A DNA stretch of 64,000 bases, taken from assembly GCF_944323605.1 (NCBI RefSeq), contig NZ_CALUTC010000008.1, forward strand, positions 1 through 64,000. Direction: 5' to 3'. Below are positions 43,810 through 52,741 of the stretch, in pieces. Under the pieces are notes generated by a model, which searched no databases, was not told the DNA's origin, and was given only the letters and a program-made list of their open reading frames with translations. This stretch comes from an uncultured Campylobacter sp. (GTDB lineage: Bacteria > Campylobacterota > Campylobacteria > Campylobacterales > Campylobacteraceae). Position 1 is the stretch's first letter; every line of letters starts with the position of its first letter. Position numbers and translations under genes: made by a program.

Positions 43810-44376
43810 ATGCTTGATGAAAAACTTAATGAAGTGGTAAAAAATTTGCAGTCTTTACCAAGCATAGGCAAAAAGTCTGCTATAAGACTTGCTTACTTTT
43901 TAAGTAAAGAACATAGTTTAAGCTTGAAATTAGCACACAGTATAGAGGAATTGGTGCGTTTTGTAAAGCCTTGTGTGAGATGTGGAAATCTTAGTCAAAA
44001 CGAGCTTTGCGAATTTTGTGCTAGTGAAAATAGAGATAAAAACTTGCTTTGTCTTGTTGAAAGTGCTAAGGATGTAGTTTTGATAGAAGAAAGCTCTAGT
44101 TTTAAGGGGCTGTATTTTGTGCTAGATGAACTTAATGAAGAAAAAATTTTAAAATTAAGAGATATGATAAGTGCTAATGATACAAAGGAGCTTATTTTTG
44201 CACTCACGCATTCTACACTATCAGATGCATCTTACTTTTTCATAGAAGAAAGACTTAGGGATTTAAATTTAAGCTTTAGCAAGATAGCACAAGGAATTCC
44301 AAGCGGTGTTAGCCTTGAAAATGTGGATTTGATCTCTTTGCATAAGGCTATATCGTTTAGAACAAAGTTAGATTAG
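43810..44376 (+). CDS. recR: Recombination protein RecR
   Basis: A 188-residue protein with an N-terminal helix-hairpin-helix ([16 protein letters not shown]), a C4 zinc motif [16 protein letters not shown] and a Toprim domain ([16 protein letters not shown]). It ends in the Walker-B-like [18 protein letters not shown]. RecR loads RecA with RecO at gaps. At 188 residues it is slightly shorter than E. coli RecR (201). Its last 20 bp overlap the convergent lipoprotein gene. Confidence 0.94.
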   Translation: MLDEKLNEVVKNLQSLPSIGKKSAIRLAYFLSKEHSLSLKLAHSIEELVRFVKPCVRCGNLSQNELCEFCASENRDKNLLCLVESAKDVVLIEESSSFKGLYFVLDELNEEKILKLRDMISANDTKELIFALTHSTLSDASYFFIEERLRDLNLSFSKIAQGIPSGVSLENVDLISLHKAISFRTKLD

Positions 44377-45427
44377 GATTGTCTTCGTTTTGTAAAATTT
44401 CTTTGTATTCATCGCAAAATTCACAACCCTCATCGCTTAAAATAACTTCATAAGAATTTGTATCCTTAGAAAAAAAATTTTTATTATTTATGGAAATTTT
44501 TTCTAGCTTTAAACCTTTATTTGTAGGCTTTGTTTTGTAAAAACTAACAAATTTTTCATCTATTTTTGCCAGTATAAAACTACGTTCATCAAGCTTGAAT
44601 ACGAAAAAATCTTTATACACTGTAAAATCTTGTATAAGGGCGTTTTTATATCTTTTTGGGCTATTTGCTGATATGTAAAAAGAGTTATCTTTTTTTTGTA
44701 AAGATATGCTAAATTCATCACTTATGCTATTATTTTCATCTTTTATATAGTATGTAGAATTTGCTAGATTGTATAAAAAGTTGTTTGTATTTGCATTTTT
44801 TCTCCAAAGCTCCCATTTTTGATTCTTTTCAAATAATCCTTTAAGCTTTGAATCTGTGGTATTAAAAAGCTTTTCTTCTAATTTTAAATTCTTATTAAAA
44901 GAAAATGAATCATAAGCTATATAAATATCTTCTGATTCATTTTCTTTAAAATTTTGCAAATTTTCATCAAAATCTATTTGTTTTTCTTGTTTTTTTGTAA
45001 AATTTTCATCAAATTTCACTGTTTTGCTATTTAATTCAAAAATTTTAATATTAGTATTATCTTTGTTTATACTTAATTCATAATTGTAAAATGTGTTTGT
45101 GAAGTTAAAAATTATTAAAGAATCGTTTTTAGAAATTAAAGCTTTTTGCACCATATAGCTATTATCACTTAAAAAACTATATAAATTTTCTTTCTCTTCC
45201 ACAGTCAAAAAAGCATCTATACAGTATAAATTTCTATCTTTTTTTGGTAAAAAATCACATCTATGCCTTAATGTAAGCTCAAGTTTTTCATTTGAAAATT
45301 TTAACTCTTTGTATTTTAGGCTTTCTGATTTTATTATTTTTATATCACTGTCTTTATTGTCTTTTTTTTCCACCTTATCACAGGCTATAAAAAAGAATAA
45401 AATGAGTAGTAAAAAAAGCTTTAACAT
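44357..45427 (-). CDS. Predicted lipoprotein of unknown function
   Basis: I do not recognise this 356-residue protein. It starts with a hydrophobic signal ending in the lipobox FFIAC, so Cys-16 would be lipidated. The mature part is Lys/Asn/Asp/Glu-rich with many Phe and Tyr and looks beta-rich. Features include [14 protein letters not shown], a first Cys pair region ([17 protein letters not shown]) and a C-terminal CEFCDEY. The CxxC near residue 340 could bind metal or be redox-active. It lies between recR and the divergent nuclease gene. In C. jejuni porA-dnaJ-racRS-recR is not followed by such a gene as far as I recall. Confidence 0.6.
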   Translation of the reverse strand: MLKLFLLLILFFFIACDKVEKKDNKDSDIKIIKSESLKYKELKFSNEKLELTLRHRCDFLPKKDRNLYCIDAFLTVEEKENLYSFLSDNSYMVQKALISKNDSLIIFNFTNTFYNYELSINKDNTNIKIFELNSKTVKFDENFTKKQEKQIDFDENLQNFKENESEDIYIAYDSFSFNKNLKLEEKLFNTTDSKLKGLFEKNQKWELWRKNANTNNFLYNLANSTYYIKDENNSISDEFSISLQKKDNSFYISANSPKRYKNALIQDFTVYKDFFVFKLDERSFILAKIDEKFVSFYKTKPTNKGLKLEKISINNKNFFSKDTNSYEVILSDEGCEFCDEYKEILQNEDNPNLTLF

Positions 45428-45511
45428 TTCAAATCCAAAAAATATAAAGATTCTTTAATAAATTATTTACTAATTTTAATATAATTATAAGAGTAAAGTC
45501 AAAGAGGTTTT

Positions 45512-46030
45512 ATGAGATTAAGCAATATGATGAATTTAAGAAGAATCGCTAGTAGCCCGTCTAGGCTTTTATTACTCTTAATATTTGTTATTATAGCTAT
45601 ATTTTTTAACTCATTTTCCGATGAAAAAGTAATAGTTGGCAAGGTCGTTAAAGTCATAGATGGAGATACCATAGAAATTTTAGATAAAAATAACAAAAAT
45701 TATAGGGTAAGGTTTTTTGGTATGGACGCACCGGAAAGCAAACAAGCGTATGGTAAAAAATCTAGAGAATTTTTAGCTTCTATGATAGCTTCAAAAACAG
45801 TAACAGCTATACAAAAGGATAAAGACAAGTATTCAAGGATAGTTGCTATAATAAAATTAGACGATGAAGACATAAACAAAAAAATGGTTGCAAATGGATA
45901 TGCTTGGGCATATACTTATTATAGCGATATATATGCTATGGATATGAGATTAGCAAGGGAACAAAAACTCGGCTTGTGGGCTGATAAAAATCCAATAGAG
46001 CCATATGAATGGCGAAAAATGAATAGGTGA
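45512..46030 (+). CDS. Staphylococcal-nuclease-family secreted/anchored nuclease
   Basis: A 172-residue protein with an N-terminal membrane segment (about residues 19-34) and an SNase-like OB-fold domain. The motif VKVIDGDTIEI has the calcium-binding Asp, VRFFGMDAPE the first catalytic Arg, and QKDKDKYSRIVAII the catalytic Glu/Arg region (here the Glu position is Asp/Lys-rich, so activity needs checking). YAWAYTYY and ARKLGLWA-like AREQKLGLWADK are family features. It resembles C. jejuni Cj0979c, which lies beside the same two genes that follow here. The role may be extracellular DNA degradation. Confidence 0.85.
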   Translation: MRLSNMMNLRRIASSPSRLLLLLIFVIIAIFFNSFSDEKVIVGKVVKVIDGDTIEILDKNNKNYRVRFFGMDAPESKQAYGKKSREFLASMIASKTVTAIQKDKDKYSRIVAIIKLDDEDINKKMVANGYAWAYTYYSDIYAMDMRLAREQKLGLWADKNPIEPYEWRKMNR

Positions 46031-46034
46031 TTTG

Positions 46035-46214
46035 GTGAAAATAGCTAGCATTTTGATTTTTTTTGCATTACTTTTTTTTAATGCTTGTTACATAAATGAA
46101 AGAGGTATATCAAATCGTTTTTACGATGATTGTTCGTATTATTACGATGCAAGTGGGACATATAGGGAAAAATGTCCCAAAAATTGGATAGATATACCTT
46201 ATTTTAAACCCTAA
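46035..46214 (+). CDS. Small predicted lipoprotein (Cj0978-like)
   Basis: A 59-residue protein starting at a GTG (a TTG lies one codon earlier). The signal ends in the lipobox FFNAC near residue 18. The short mature part has paired Cys (DDCSYYYD and REKCPKNW) and many Tyr. It sits 4 bp after the nuclease stop, so it is co-transcribed with it. Its 3' end overlaps the convergent Cj0977-type gene by 4 bp. The same three-gene order occurs in C. jejuni (Cj0979c, Cj0978c, Cj0977). Function unknown. Confidence 0.75.
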   Translation: MKIASILIFFALLFFNACYINERGISNRFYDDCSYYYDASGTYREKCPKNWIDIPYFKP

Positions 46215-46810
46215 GCCTTAGCACCGACTATACTAGCTACTTGTGCCATGGCATCTACATCAGAGCCTGGAATTTTAGCGCTTGCCTCATCTTTTTCACT
46301 GTCTTCTTTTTCTTCTTTACCTTGTTTCTTGTTTTGAGGTCTTTCCATTTTGAATATATGAGTATCTGTGATTACAACTTGCATTGTAGCTTCAAATATT
46401 TTTATTTCTTTCACAAATCCTAAAACTCTGACTTCTCTTTTTCTTGAATTTTCATCAAACATAGCTTGTGCTTCTAAATACAAAACATCTCCTAATTTCA
46501 AAGTAGAGTAAAAATAAGTTTTTGATGATATAAGCACAGAAAATTCTCTATTTATAGCCGCTAAAGCCACGTAATTTGCCGCAGAAAAAATGAAAGCACT
46601 ATGCACTAAACCTTGATCATCTACTACCATTTCATTAGAGCTTATGAATATTGATTTAGCGTGGTTTTTGCTTAACTCATATATGTGTCCGCATAAATTG
46701 CTGTTTATATCAGGGCAGGTTATAAGCTCACTTTTTACTTTAACCAAATCCTCTTGAGAGACATATTGTTCAATTTGTGCATCTGCAAAATTATCTTGTG
46801 TTATTGCCAT
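46211..46810 (-). CDS. Cj0977-type virulence-associated protein (hot-dog fold)
   Basis: A 199-residue cytoplasmic protein. The central domain with SAFIFSAANYVALAAINRE and GDVLYLEAQAMFDENSRKREVRVLGFV has the hot-dog thioesterase-like pattern. In C. jejuni Cj0977 forms hot-dog dimers but lacks evident catalytic residues, is needed for invasion, and is controlled by sigma-28 without being a flagellar part. The C-terminal ~40 residues are charged and repetitive in feel (KKQGKEEKEDSEKDEASAK), then ALA/Gly-rich. A sigma-28 promoter is visible upstream (46858-46884), matching the known regulation. Confidence 0.85.
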   Translation of the reverse strand: MAITQDNFADAQIEQYVSQEDLVKVKSELITCPDINSNLCGHIYELSKNHAKSIFISSNEMVVDDQGLVHSAFIFSAANYVALAAINREFSVLISSKTYFYSTLKLGDVLYLEAQAMFDENSRKREVRVLGFVKEIKIFEATMQVVITDTHIFKMERPQNKKQGKEEKEDSEKDEASAKIPGSDVDAMAQVASIVGAKA

Positions 46811-46857
46811 TTAAAAACCTTTTTAAAAAAAATAACACCTTTCAATCTATGTTTGCT

Positions 46858-46884
46858 ATATCGGCAAAATATATTATTACTTTA
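46858..46884 (-). promoter_or_regulatory. Sigma-28 (FliA) promoter of the Cj0977-type gene
   Basis: On the minus strand, TAAAGT (46879-46884), a 15-bp spacer, then CGATAT (46858-46863). It matches the Campylobacter FliA form (TTAAGT-N15-CGATWT) and has the same spacing as the flgM promoter at 50158. The C. jejuni gene is known to be sigma-28-dependent. Confidence 0.8.
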
Positions 46885-46909
46885 GTTTTTGTGTAGATTA
46901 TATTTAATT

Positions 46910-48649
46910 TTAATTATTGCTTTGGTTTTCTATTTTAACTTTTGGGTGTTCTTCTTTATATTCTTCTATTGCTTGTAGTATTATTTTACCAATAGTTTGA
47001 GCCAATTCTCTTCTTTCGTGTATCACAGAGTAAATACCCATATTTTTTAATTCGCTTTCAAGCTGATCAAATTTTGTTGAAACAATGATTTTTATATGAT
47101 GATTTATGGATAGTATATCTTTTATGGCTTTAAATGTTGTTTCTGGTTCTCTTAGAGCCATTACTACAGCTATACAGTCTGATACATTTAAATTCTTAAA
47201 TAAAGTTTTATGGGTTACATCTCCATATATAACATTATCTCCTTTTTTTACGCCTTTTTCTACTTTTTCATATTTATTATCTATGCAGACGTAATCTACA
47301 TCGCAAGCTTTAAGATAAGTGCAAATATTTTGTCCTAATATACCGTAGCCACAGATGATTATTTTGTGTTCGTTTTCAACGTTTTTAAGCTCTGTTTCAT
47401 TTATTCTTGCCGTATATTTTTTGAAGCTTAGGTATTTTAAGGCTAAATTTGTGCATGATTCTAGTTTTTCTAATATAAAAGGTGTAGCTATCATTGAAAA
47501 AATAACCATTATGGTTAAAAACTGATAAATTTGTTCCGGTTTTATTGATTCAAAAAATTCTTGTCCAAATAGATATAAAACACCTCCATCAAGACTTAAA
47601 TTTAAAATTTTATTTTGTGAAGCAAGTAAAAACACAGCAAAAGAGAATTCGCCTATTTGAGATAAACTTAATGCAGTTTGCATGCTTATTTTATTGCCCA
47701 TAAAAAATTTTAGCAAACCGTATATTACAAAAGCTTTGGCTAACATCATTAAAATTACGAAGATTATTATTAAAACAAAATATTTTGCCAAAAATACTAT
47801 ATCAACTTGCATACCAATAGTTATAAAAAACACGCCTAAAAGCAAATCTTTAAAATATATAAGGACGTTTTCAACTTGATATTTATAAGGGGTGTTTGAT
47901 ATAATCATACCCGCTAAAAACGCTCCAAGAGATAAAGAAAAACCAAAATAATGACTTAAATAAGCGGCTCCTAATACTATCAAAAATACTGTTCCCACAA
48001 AGATTTCATCTGTTTTCATATTTGCAGAAGATCTAAGTATAATTTTGGCTAAAAATTTACCCGGTAAAAGTAGCAAAACCAGCACTATTAATGCTGAAAT
48101 AAATGTTGTTAAAAGTAAATAAGATACGCTTGAGCCTTTGTCGCTTAAAAGCTTTATCATAAGTAATATAGGTATTACAGCTAGATCTTGAAAGATTAAA
48201 ATTCCAACTGTTGCTTTTCCATAAAGGGTTTTGCTAAGATTGTTTTCATTTAGATATTTTAAAACTATAGCTGTTGATGAAAGGCTTATTGCGCTTGATA
48301 TTATTATTGAGGTTGATGCGTTAAAGCCAAAAATATAATGACAAACTATAAAAAAAGCAAGGATTGTAAGTATTATTTGCAAACCACCAAAAAGTAAGAC
48401 TTCTTGCCTCATAGATGCCATAGTTTTAAACGAAAATTCAAGTCCTATTGTAAACATAAGAAATACTATCCCAAGCTCTGCTATATGATTTAAATCCCCC
48501 ATATCATTTAGTGGAATTTCAAAAAAATAAGCAGTGCAAACACCAGTTAGTATATATCCTATTATTGTTGGAATTTTAAGTTTATATAACAGTAAGCACG
48601 ATACTACAGCTATAGCTAGAACTAATATTATGGATAGGAGAGGTTCTAT
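46910..48649 (-). CDS. Kef-type cation:proton antiporter with TrkA-N domain; apparent ATA start
   Basis: About 11 membrane helices of the CPA2 family (IAELGIVFLMFTIGLEFSF, SLSSTAIVLKYL, SLGAFLAGMIISNTPY) are followed by a RCK/TrkA-N nucleotide-binding domain (IICGYGILGQNICTYL...YGDVTH). It likely exchanges K+ or Na+ for H+. The first ATG is at 48502, but 49 uninterrupted codons upstream encode the family's first helix and KIPTIIGYILTG. That extension has no ATG, GTG or TTG in frame before the upstream stop. An ATA at 48647-48649, correctly spaced after AAAGGA, sits where the start should be. It may use a non-standard start, have lost its start by mutation, or contain a sequencing error. Confidence 0.8.
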   Translation of the reverse strand: MEPLLSIILVLAIAVVSCLLLYKLKIPTIIGYILTGVCTAYFFEIPLNDMGDLNHIAELGIVFLMFTIGLEFSFKTMASMRQEVLLFGGLQIILTILAFFIVCHYIFGFNASTSIIISSAISLSSTAIVLKYLNENNLSKTLYGKATVGILIFQDLAVIPILLMIKLLSDKGSSVSYLLLTTFISALIVLVLLLLPGKFLAKIILRSSANMKTDEIFVGTVFLIVLGAAYLSHYFGFSLSLGAFLAGMIISNTPYKYQVENVLIYFKDLLLGVFFITIGMQVDIVFLAKYFVLIIIFVILMMLAKAFVIYGLLKFFMGNKISMQTALSLSQIGEFSFAVFLLASQNKILNLSLDGGVLYLFGQEFFESIKPEQIYQFLTIMVIFSMIATPFILEKLESCTNLALKYLSFKKYTARINETELKNVENEHKIIICGYGILGQNICTYLKACDVDYVCIDNKYEKVEKGVKKGDNVIYGDVTHKTLFKNLNVSDCIAVVMALREPETTFKAIKDILSINHHIKIIVSTKFDQLESELKNMGIYSVIHERRELAQTIGKIILQAIEEYKEEHPKVKIENQSNN

Positions 48650-48732
48650 TTGGATTCCTTTTTTGATTTTAGAATTATTATTATAATTATATCAAAAAAT
48701 GTTCTTTTACACATTTATTTTTTTAAAAAACT

Positions 48733-48750
48733 TTGGAACGTATTTTGCTT
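48733..48750 (+). promoter_or_regulatory. Sigma-54 promoter of flgI
   Basis: TTGGAAC (48733-48739), 5 bp, then TTGCTT (48745-48750), an excellent match to the Campylobacter RpoN form with the invariant GG and GC 12 bp apart. It lies 36 bp upstream of the flgI ATG. Middle-class flagellar genes are RpoN/FlgR-dependent in Campylobacter. Confidence 0.9.
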
Positions 48751-48785
48751 TAGTTTTTGAAATTTTTATGATTGAAGGATTTATT

Positions 48786-49835
48786 ATGAGGGTTTTTTTA
48801 CTTTTTATGCTTGCTTTTACAAGCATTTATGCGGTTCAAGTTAAAGATCTTGCCAATACTGTTGGTGTTAGAGACAATCAGTTAATCGGTTATGGTTTGG
48901 TTGTGGGGCTTAATGGTAGTGGAGATGGAACAAATAGTGAATTTACAATACAATCTATATCCAACCTGCTTCAAGGTATGAATATAAAAGTAAATCCAGA
49001 TGATATAAAATCCAAAAACACAGCAGCTGTTATGGTTACAGCAAATTTACCAGCTTTTGCAAAGAGTGGTGATAAAATAGATATAACTGTTTCATCTATG
49101 GGTGATGCAAAATCTTTACAAGGCGGAACACTTTTACTTACAGCTTTAAGAGGTATAGATGGTGAAATTTATGCTATAGCACAAGGCGTTGTTTCTGTAG
49201 GAGGCATAACAGGCGGAGTTGGCGGTAGAGGTGGCAATCACTCAACTAGTGCAAATATCATAGGTGGAGCTAGTGTGGAAAGAGAAATACCTTATAATTT
49301 TGCAGATAGTGGAAATTTAACTTTGAGTTTAAAAGAGGCGTCTTTTAAAACAGCAAATGATATACAACAAGCTTTGAATTTTTCTTTTGATAATGAAGTA
49401 GCCCAAGCTTTAGATTCAAGGACTATAAAACTTAACAAACCTGATGAATTTTCTGCTGTTGAATTTATGGCTAGAGTTTTGGAGCAAGAGGTTGATTTTA
49501 CACCAGAAAGCAAGGTGGTTATAGATGAAAGAACAGGCACTATAGTAGCTGGAGTTAATATAGAAGTAGAACCTATATTAATCACACACAAAGATATAAC
49601 TATAAAAATAGAAGCAAATTCAAATGCTGCTTTAGCTCAAAATGAAGTAGATATGAAAGATGGTGGTATAATAGATCCTAGTTCAAATACAATTAGAATA
49701 AATTCGCAAAAAACAACTGTTGCAAATGTAGCTAGAATGCTAAATAGGCTTGGAGCAAGCCCTACTGATATAATAGCTATAATGCAAAATTTAAAAAGAG
49801 CTGGTGCTATAAGTGCTGAATTAGAGGTGATATGA
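48786..49835 (+). CDS. flgI: Flagellar P-ring protein FlgI
   Basis: A 349-residue protein with a signal peptide (cleavage after SIYA). It has the FlgI signatures VKDLANTVGVRDNQLIGYGL, VVGLNGSGDGTN, SKNTAAVMVTANLPAFAKSG and GTIVAGVNIEVEPILITH. It forms the P ring around the rod in the peptidoglycan layer. The ATG at 48786 is chosen because it begins the signal peptide. The longer open frame upstream covers the sigma-54 promoter. It overlaps the next gene by 4 bp (ATGA). Confidence 0.96.
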   Translation: MRVFLLFMLAFTSIYAVQVKDLANTVGVRDNQLIGYGLVVGLNGSGDGTNSEFTIQSISNLLQGMNIKVNPDDIKSKNTAAVMVTANLPAFAKSGDKIDITVSSMGDAKSLQGGTLLLTALRGIDGEIYAIAQGVVSVGGITGGVGGRGGNHSTSANIIGGASVEREIPYNFADSGNLTLSLKEASFKTANDIQQALNFSFDNEVAQALDSRTIKLNKPDEFSAVEFMARVLEQEVDFTPESKVVIDERTGTIVAGVNIEVEPILITHKDITIKIEANSNAALAQNEVDMKDGGIIDPSSNTIRINSQKTTVANVARMLNRLGASPTDIIAIMQNLKRAGAISAELEVI

Positions 49836-50161
49836 TGATGGTAGATAATTTCTTAGCTAGATATAATTCTCAGCTAAATACAAATTTGTTAAACAAGGTA
49901 AAAGAAGCAGATGATGCAAAAAGCAAGGAAGAAGAGAAGAAATTCGATGAAGCTTTAAAAGAGCAAACCGATGCTTTTGAAGCTTTTATGATAAAAACCG
50001 TGCTTGATGTATCTTTGCAAGATAAGGTTTCTATTTTTGAAAAGGATAAGGCTAGTGATGAAATTTATTCATCTATGTATAATGATGCTATGAGTAAGGC
50101 TTTAAGTGGTGGAATGGGCTTTTCTGAATTATTATTTAATTTTTTAAAAGAAAGGTCTTAA
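49832..50161 (+). CDS. flgJ: Rod-binding protein (FlgJ N-terminal domain only)
   Basis: A 109-residue protein equal to the rod-binding half of FlgJ: EALKEQTDAFEAFMIKTVLDV and DEIYSSMYNDAMSKALSGG, with GFSELLFNFL. It lacks the C-terminal muramidase domain of enterobacterial FlgJ, as is usual in Campylobacter (Cj1463). It helps cap rod assembly, and another enzyme must open the peptidoglycan. Coupled to flgI. Its stop codon lies inside the -35 of the flgM promoter. Confidence 0.85.
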   Translation: MMMVDNFLARYNSQLNTNLLNKVKEADDAKSKEEEKKFDEALKEQTDAFEAFMIKTVLDVSLQDKVSIFEKDKASDEIYSSMYNDAMSKALSGGMGFSELLFNFLKERS

Positions 50162-50184
50162 GTTTTTTTCTGTTTGGTCGATAT
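50158..50184 (+). promoter_or_regulatory. Sigma-28 (FliA) promoter of flgM
   Basis: TTAAGT (50158-50163), a 15-bp spacer, then CGATAT (50179-50184), a near-perfect Campylobacter FliA promoter. It overlaps the stop codon of the rod-binding gene. FliA-driven flgM gives negative feedback, since FlgM inhibits FliA. Confidence 0.9.
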
Positions 50185-50219
50185 AGCTTGTAGGTAAGTT
50201 TATTTCTTAGGAGCTAAAT

Positions 50220-50420
50220 ATGATTAATGCAGTTAAACAAGGATTTGTGGCTAGTGCTAACATTAGCAACTCAAACCAAGTCAGTAAGGAAGTCAGAACA
50301 GAAGGAACTCAAAGAGTGGAGAATGATAGGCTTTCAAAGATAGCACAACAAATCAAAAATGGCGAATATAAGCTAGATATGGGTGCTACTTCAAAAGCTA
50401 TTGCAGACGATTTTCTTTAA
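50220..50420 (+). CDS. flgM: Anti-sigma-28 factor FlgM
   Basis: A 66-residue protein, the size of Campylobacter FlgM (about 65). The C-terminal FliA-binding helices are visible in EGTQRVENDRLSKIAQQIKNG and YKLDMGATSKAIADDFL. The N-terminal half is Ser/Asn-rich and probably disordered. FlgM binds FliA until exported through the flagellum. The ribosome site is TTAGGAG. It is placed behind its own sigma-28 promoter. Confidence 0.92.
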   Translation: MINAVKQGFVASANISNSNQVSKEVRTEGTQRVENDRLSKIAQQIKNGEYKLDMGATSKAIADDFL

Positions 50421-50462
50421 AAAGTCTTTTTCTCCTTTTGAGTATCTTTGAAAGGAGAAAAA

Positions 50463-50897
50463 ATGATTAAAAAATACCTTGATGAGAGTAATTTACTCTT
50501 AGATAAACTTATAGAACTCACAAAAGAAGATATAGAAAATATAAAACAAGCCAAACACGATACAGTCGCACAAAGCGTAGAAAATAAAAATAACCTTATT
50601 AAAGAATTTCAGTTGGTTAAAAAAAAGCTAGATGATGCTTTAATAGAATTAAGTGAAGGCGGTAGCAAGGATCTTGCTGCTTTGCTTGATGATGAGGATA
50701 AGGAAAAGCTTGGCGAGTTTAAAAAGAGATTAAAAGAACTTCATAAATTTAATAAAGAATACGCAAAATTAGTGGTTGTTGTGAAAGGTTTTTTTGACGG
50801 TTTGTTAAATAATATGTTTGATGGACAAAGTGGAACAGATAATGCTTATAGTAAAAAAAATACAGAGATAGACTCTCTTTTTAAGATAAATGTTTAA
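50463..50897 (+). CDS. flgN: FlgN-like flagellar export chaperone
   Basis: A 144-residue, mostly alpha-helical, highly charged protein starting MIKKYLDESNLLLDKLIELT. The ATG at 50463 follows a GAAAGGAGAA ribosome site, so an upstream ATG is rejected. Position between flgM and flgK and the helical composition match Campylobacter Cj1465 and the FlgN family, chaperones of the hook-junction proteins FlgK and FlgL. Sequence alone is weakly conserved; the context carries most of the assignment. Confidence 0.78.
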   Translation: MIKKYLDESNLLLDKLIELTKEDIENIKQAKHDTVAQSVENKNNLIKEFQLVKKKLDDALIELSEGGSKDLAALLDDEDKEKLGEFKKRLKELHKFNKEYAKLVVVVKGFFDGLLNNMFDGQSGTDNAYSKKNTEIDSLFKINV

Positions 50898-50908
50898 AGG
50901 GTAAGGTT

Positions 50909-52741
50909 ATGGGCATATTTGCTACATTATATCAAGGCGTATCAGGTCTTAAAGCTTCAGAAATTCAAATTTCAACTACAGGCAACAACATAACAAACGC
51001 AAACAGCACTTTCTATACAAGACAAAGGGCAGTTCAAACAAATGCTGGTTATTACAATGGATACGGCGGTATAGAACTTGGTATGGGAACTAGGATAGAT
51101 ACCATAGTAAGATTACACGATGAATATTCTTATGCTAAATTAAAAGACTCTAGCACAAAACTTGAATATACAAATTATATGAAAACAAAACTAGAGGAGA
51201 TAGCAAAAAGATTTCCAGATATACAAACTGACGGTATATTAGCAGATTTAGAAGCTTATAATGCAGCGTGGAATTCATTTGCAACTTCGCCAAATGATGG
51301 TGCTTTGAAAGAAAATTTGATAACAGTTACTCAAACTTTAACAGAACATATGAACAAAGCATATGCTGATATTGTTAAGATGGAGCAGTCTATAAATGAA
51401 GATATAGTTATGACTGTTGATGAGATAAATAGAATAGGTAAGGAAATAGCTAACATAAATAAAGAAATAGCAAGGCAAGAAATTTTGGTTACAGACCATG
51501 CTAACGCTTTAAGAGACAAAAGAGATGAGCTTGAACTTACATTATCTAAATTGGTTGGTGAGATTACTTCAAAAGAAATTATCGAGCAAAACAGTATGCT
51601 AGAAAGCACTATGACAGACGGTGGAACTCATTATGTAATGTCTATACAAGGGCTTCTTTTAGTTGATGGCACTGAATTTCACCCTTTGCAGTTAATAACT
51701 GATGAGGTTACAAACAGCCATAAAGTCGTATATCAAGGCATAGATGAAAAAATAATAGATTTAACAGAAAAGATAACAGGTGGAAAATTAGGTGCACAGC
51801 TTGATTTAAGAGGTAGAAAATATGATGAGAAAACACAAACTTGGAGCAATGGTCTCATACAAGATTATAAGGATATGTTAAATACTTTTGCAAAAACCTT
51901 TATGACTTATACAAACAATGTTTATGCACAGTCAGCAAAACCTTCTTTAAGCTCTGATCATTTTTCTCATTTGCAAAATGATACAGTTCTTATGAATTAT
52001 GATAGAAATATCCAAATAGGAAGTTTTGATATAGTTGTATATGATGAAAAAGGCGTAGAAGCTACTAGAAAAACTATAACTATAGATGTAAATACCACTA
52101 TGCAAGACATTATAAATCAAATTTCATCAAACACAGATGACAATAATGACTTAAACAATCAAAACGACTTAGACGATCATGTTAGTGCTATGTTTTCCTA
52201 TGATGGAAGGACGAATCAAGGACAGTTTCAAATAAATTTAGTAAATCCGGGCTTTAAAATAGCTATAGAGGATAATGGCACTAATTTTCCGGGTGCTTTT
52301 AATATAGGAGGCTTATTTACAGGCACAAATGCGAATAACATAGCTGTAAAAGGGGAATATATAAAAGATCCTAGTCTTTTAAGAGGTAGTAAAAATGGTA
52401 GCGATGGCGATAATGAAATAGCAAATGCCATAGTTCAACTTCAATATGAGGAGATAAATTTTTACAATGCCGATGGCACTGTAGATAAAAAGTCAATAGA
52501 TGGGTATTATAGACTTTTTACAGGAAAAATAGGAGCTGATGGTGAGGCTAACAACAACACTCACGATACTAATACCACGCTTTACAATTCTTCATATGAA
52601 GAATTTCAGTCTTTAAATGGTGTAAATACAAATGAAGAATTAGCTAAATTGATACAGTATCAAACTTCTTACGGAGCAGCTTCTAAGGTTGTTACAACAG
52701 TAGATCAAATGCTTGATACTTTATTGGGGCTTAAACAGTAA
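50909..52741 (+). CDS. flgK: Flagellar hook-associated protein 1 (FlgK)
   Basis: A 610-residue export substrate. The N-terminal D0 region has ATLYQGVSGLKASEIQISTTG and NNITNANSTFYTRQRA, the rod/hook-family signature, and the C-terminal D0 has LAKLIQYQTSYGAASKVVTTVDQMLDTLLG. The middle domains are variable, with an Asn/Asp-rich stretch near residues 410-425 (DDNNDLNNQNDLDDHV). FlgK joins hook and filament. It is translated 11 bp after flgN and overlaps the next gene by one base. Confidence 0.96.
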   Translation: MGIFATLYQGVSGLKASEIQISTTGNNITNANSTFYTRQRAVQTNAGYYNGYGGIELGMGTRIDTIVRLHDEYSYAKLKDSSTKLEYTNYMKTKLEEIAKRFPDIQTDGILADLEAYNAAWNSFATSPNDGALKENLITVTQTLTEHMNKAYADIVKMEQSINEDIVMTVDEINRIGKEIANINKEIARQEILVTDHANALRDKRDELELTLSKLVGEITSKEIIEQNSMLESTMTDGGTHYVMSIQGLLLVDGTEFHPLQLITDEVTNSHKVVYQGIDEKIIDLTEKITGGKLGAQLDLRGRKYDEKTQTWSNGLIQDYKDMLNTFAKTFMTYTNNVYAQSAKPSLSSDHFSHLQNDTVLMNYDRNIQIGSFDIVVYDEKGVEATRKTITIDVNTTMQDIINQISSNTDDNNDLNNQNDLDDHVSAMFSYDGRTNQGQFQINLVNPGFKIAIEDNGTNFPGAFNIGGLFTGTNANNIAVKGEYIKDPSLLRGSKNGSDGDNEIANAIVQLQYEEINFYNADGTVDKKSIDGYYRLFTGKIGADGEANNNTHDTNTTLYNSSYEEFQSLNGVNTNEELAKLIQYQTSYGAASKVVTTVDQMLDTLLGLKQ

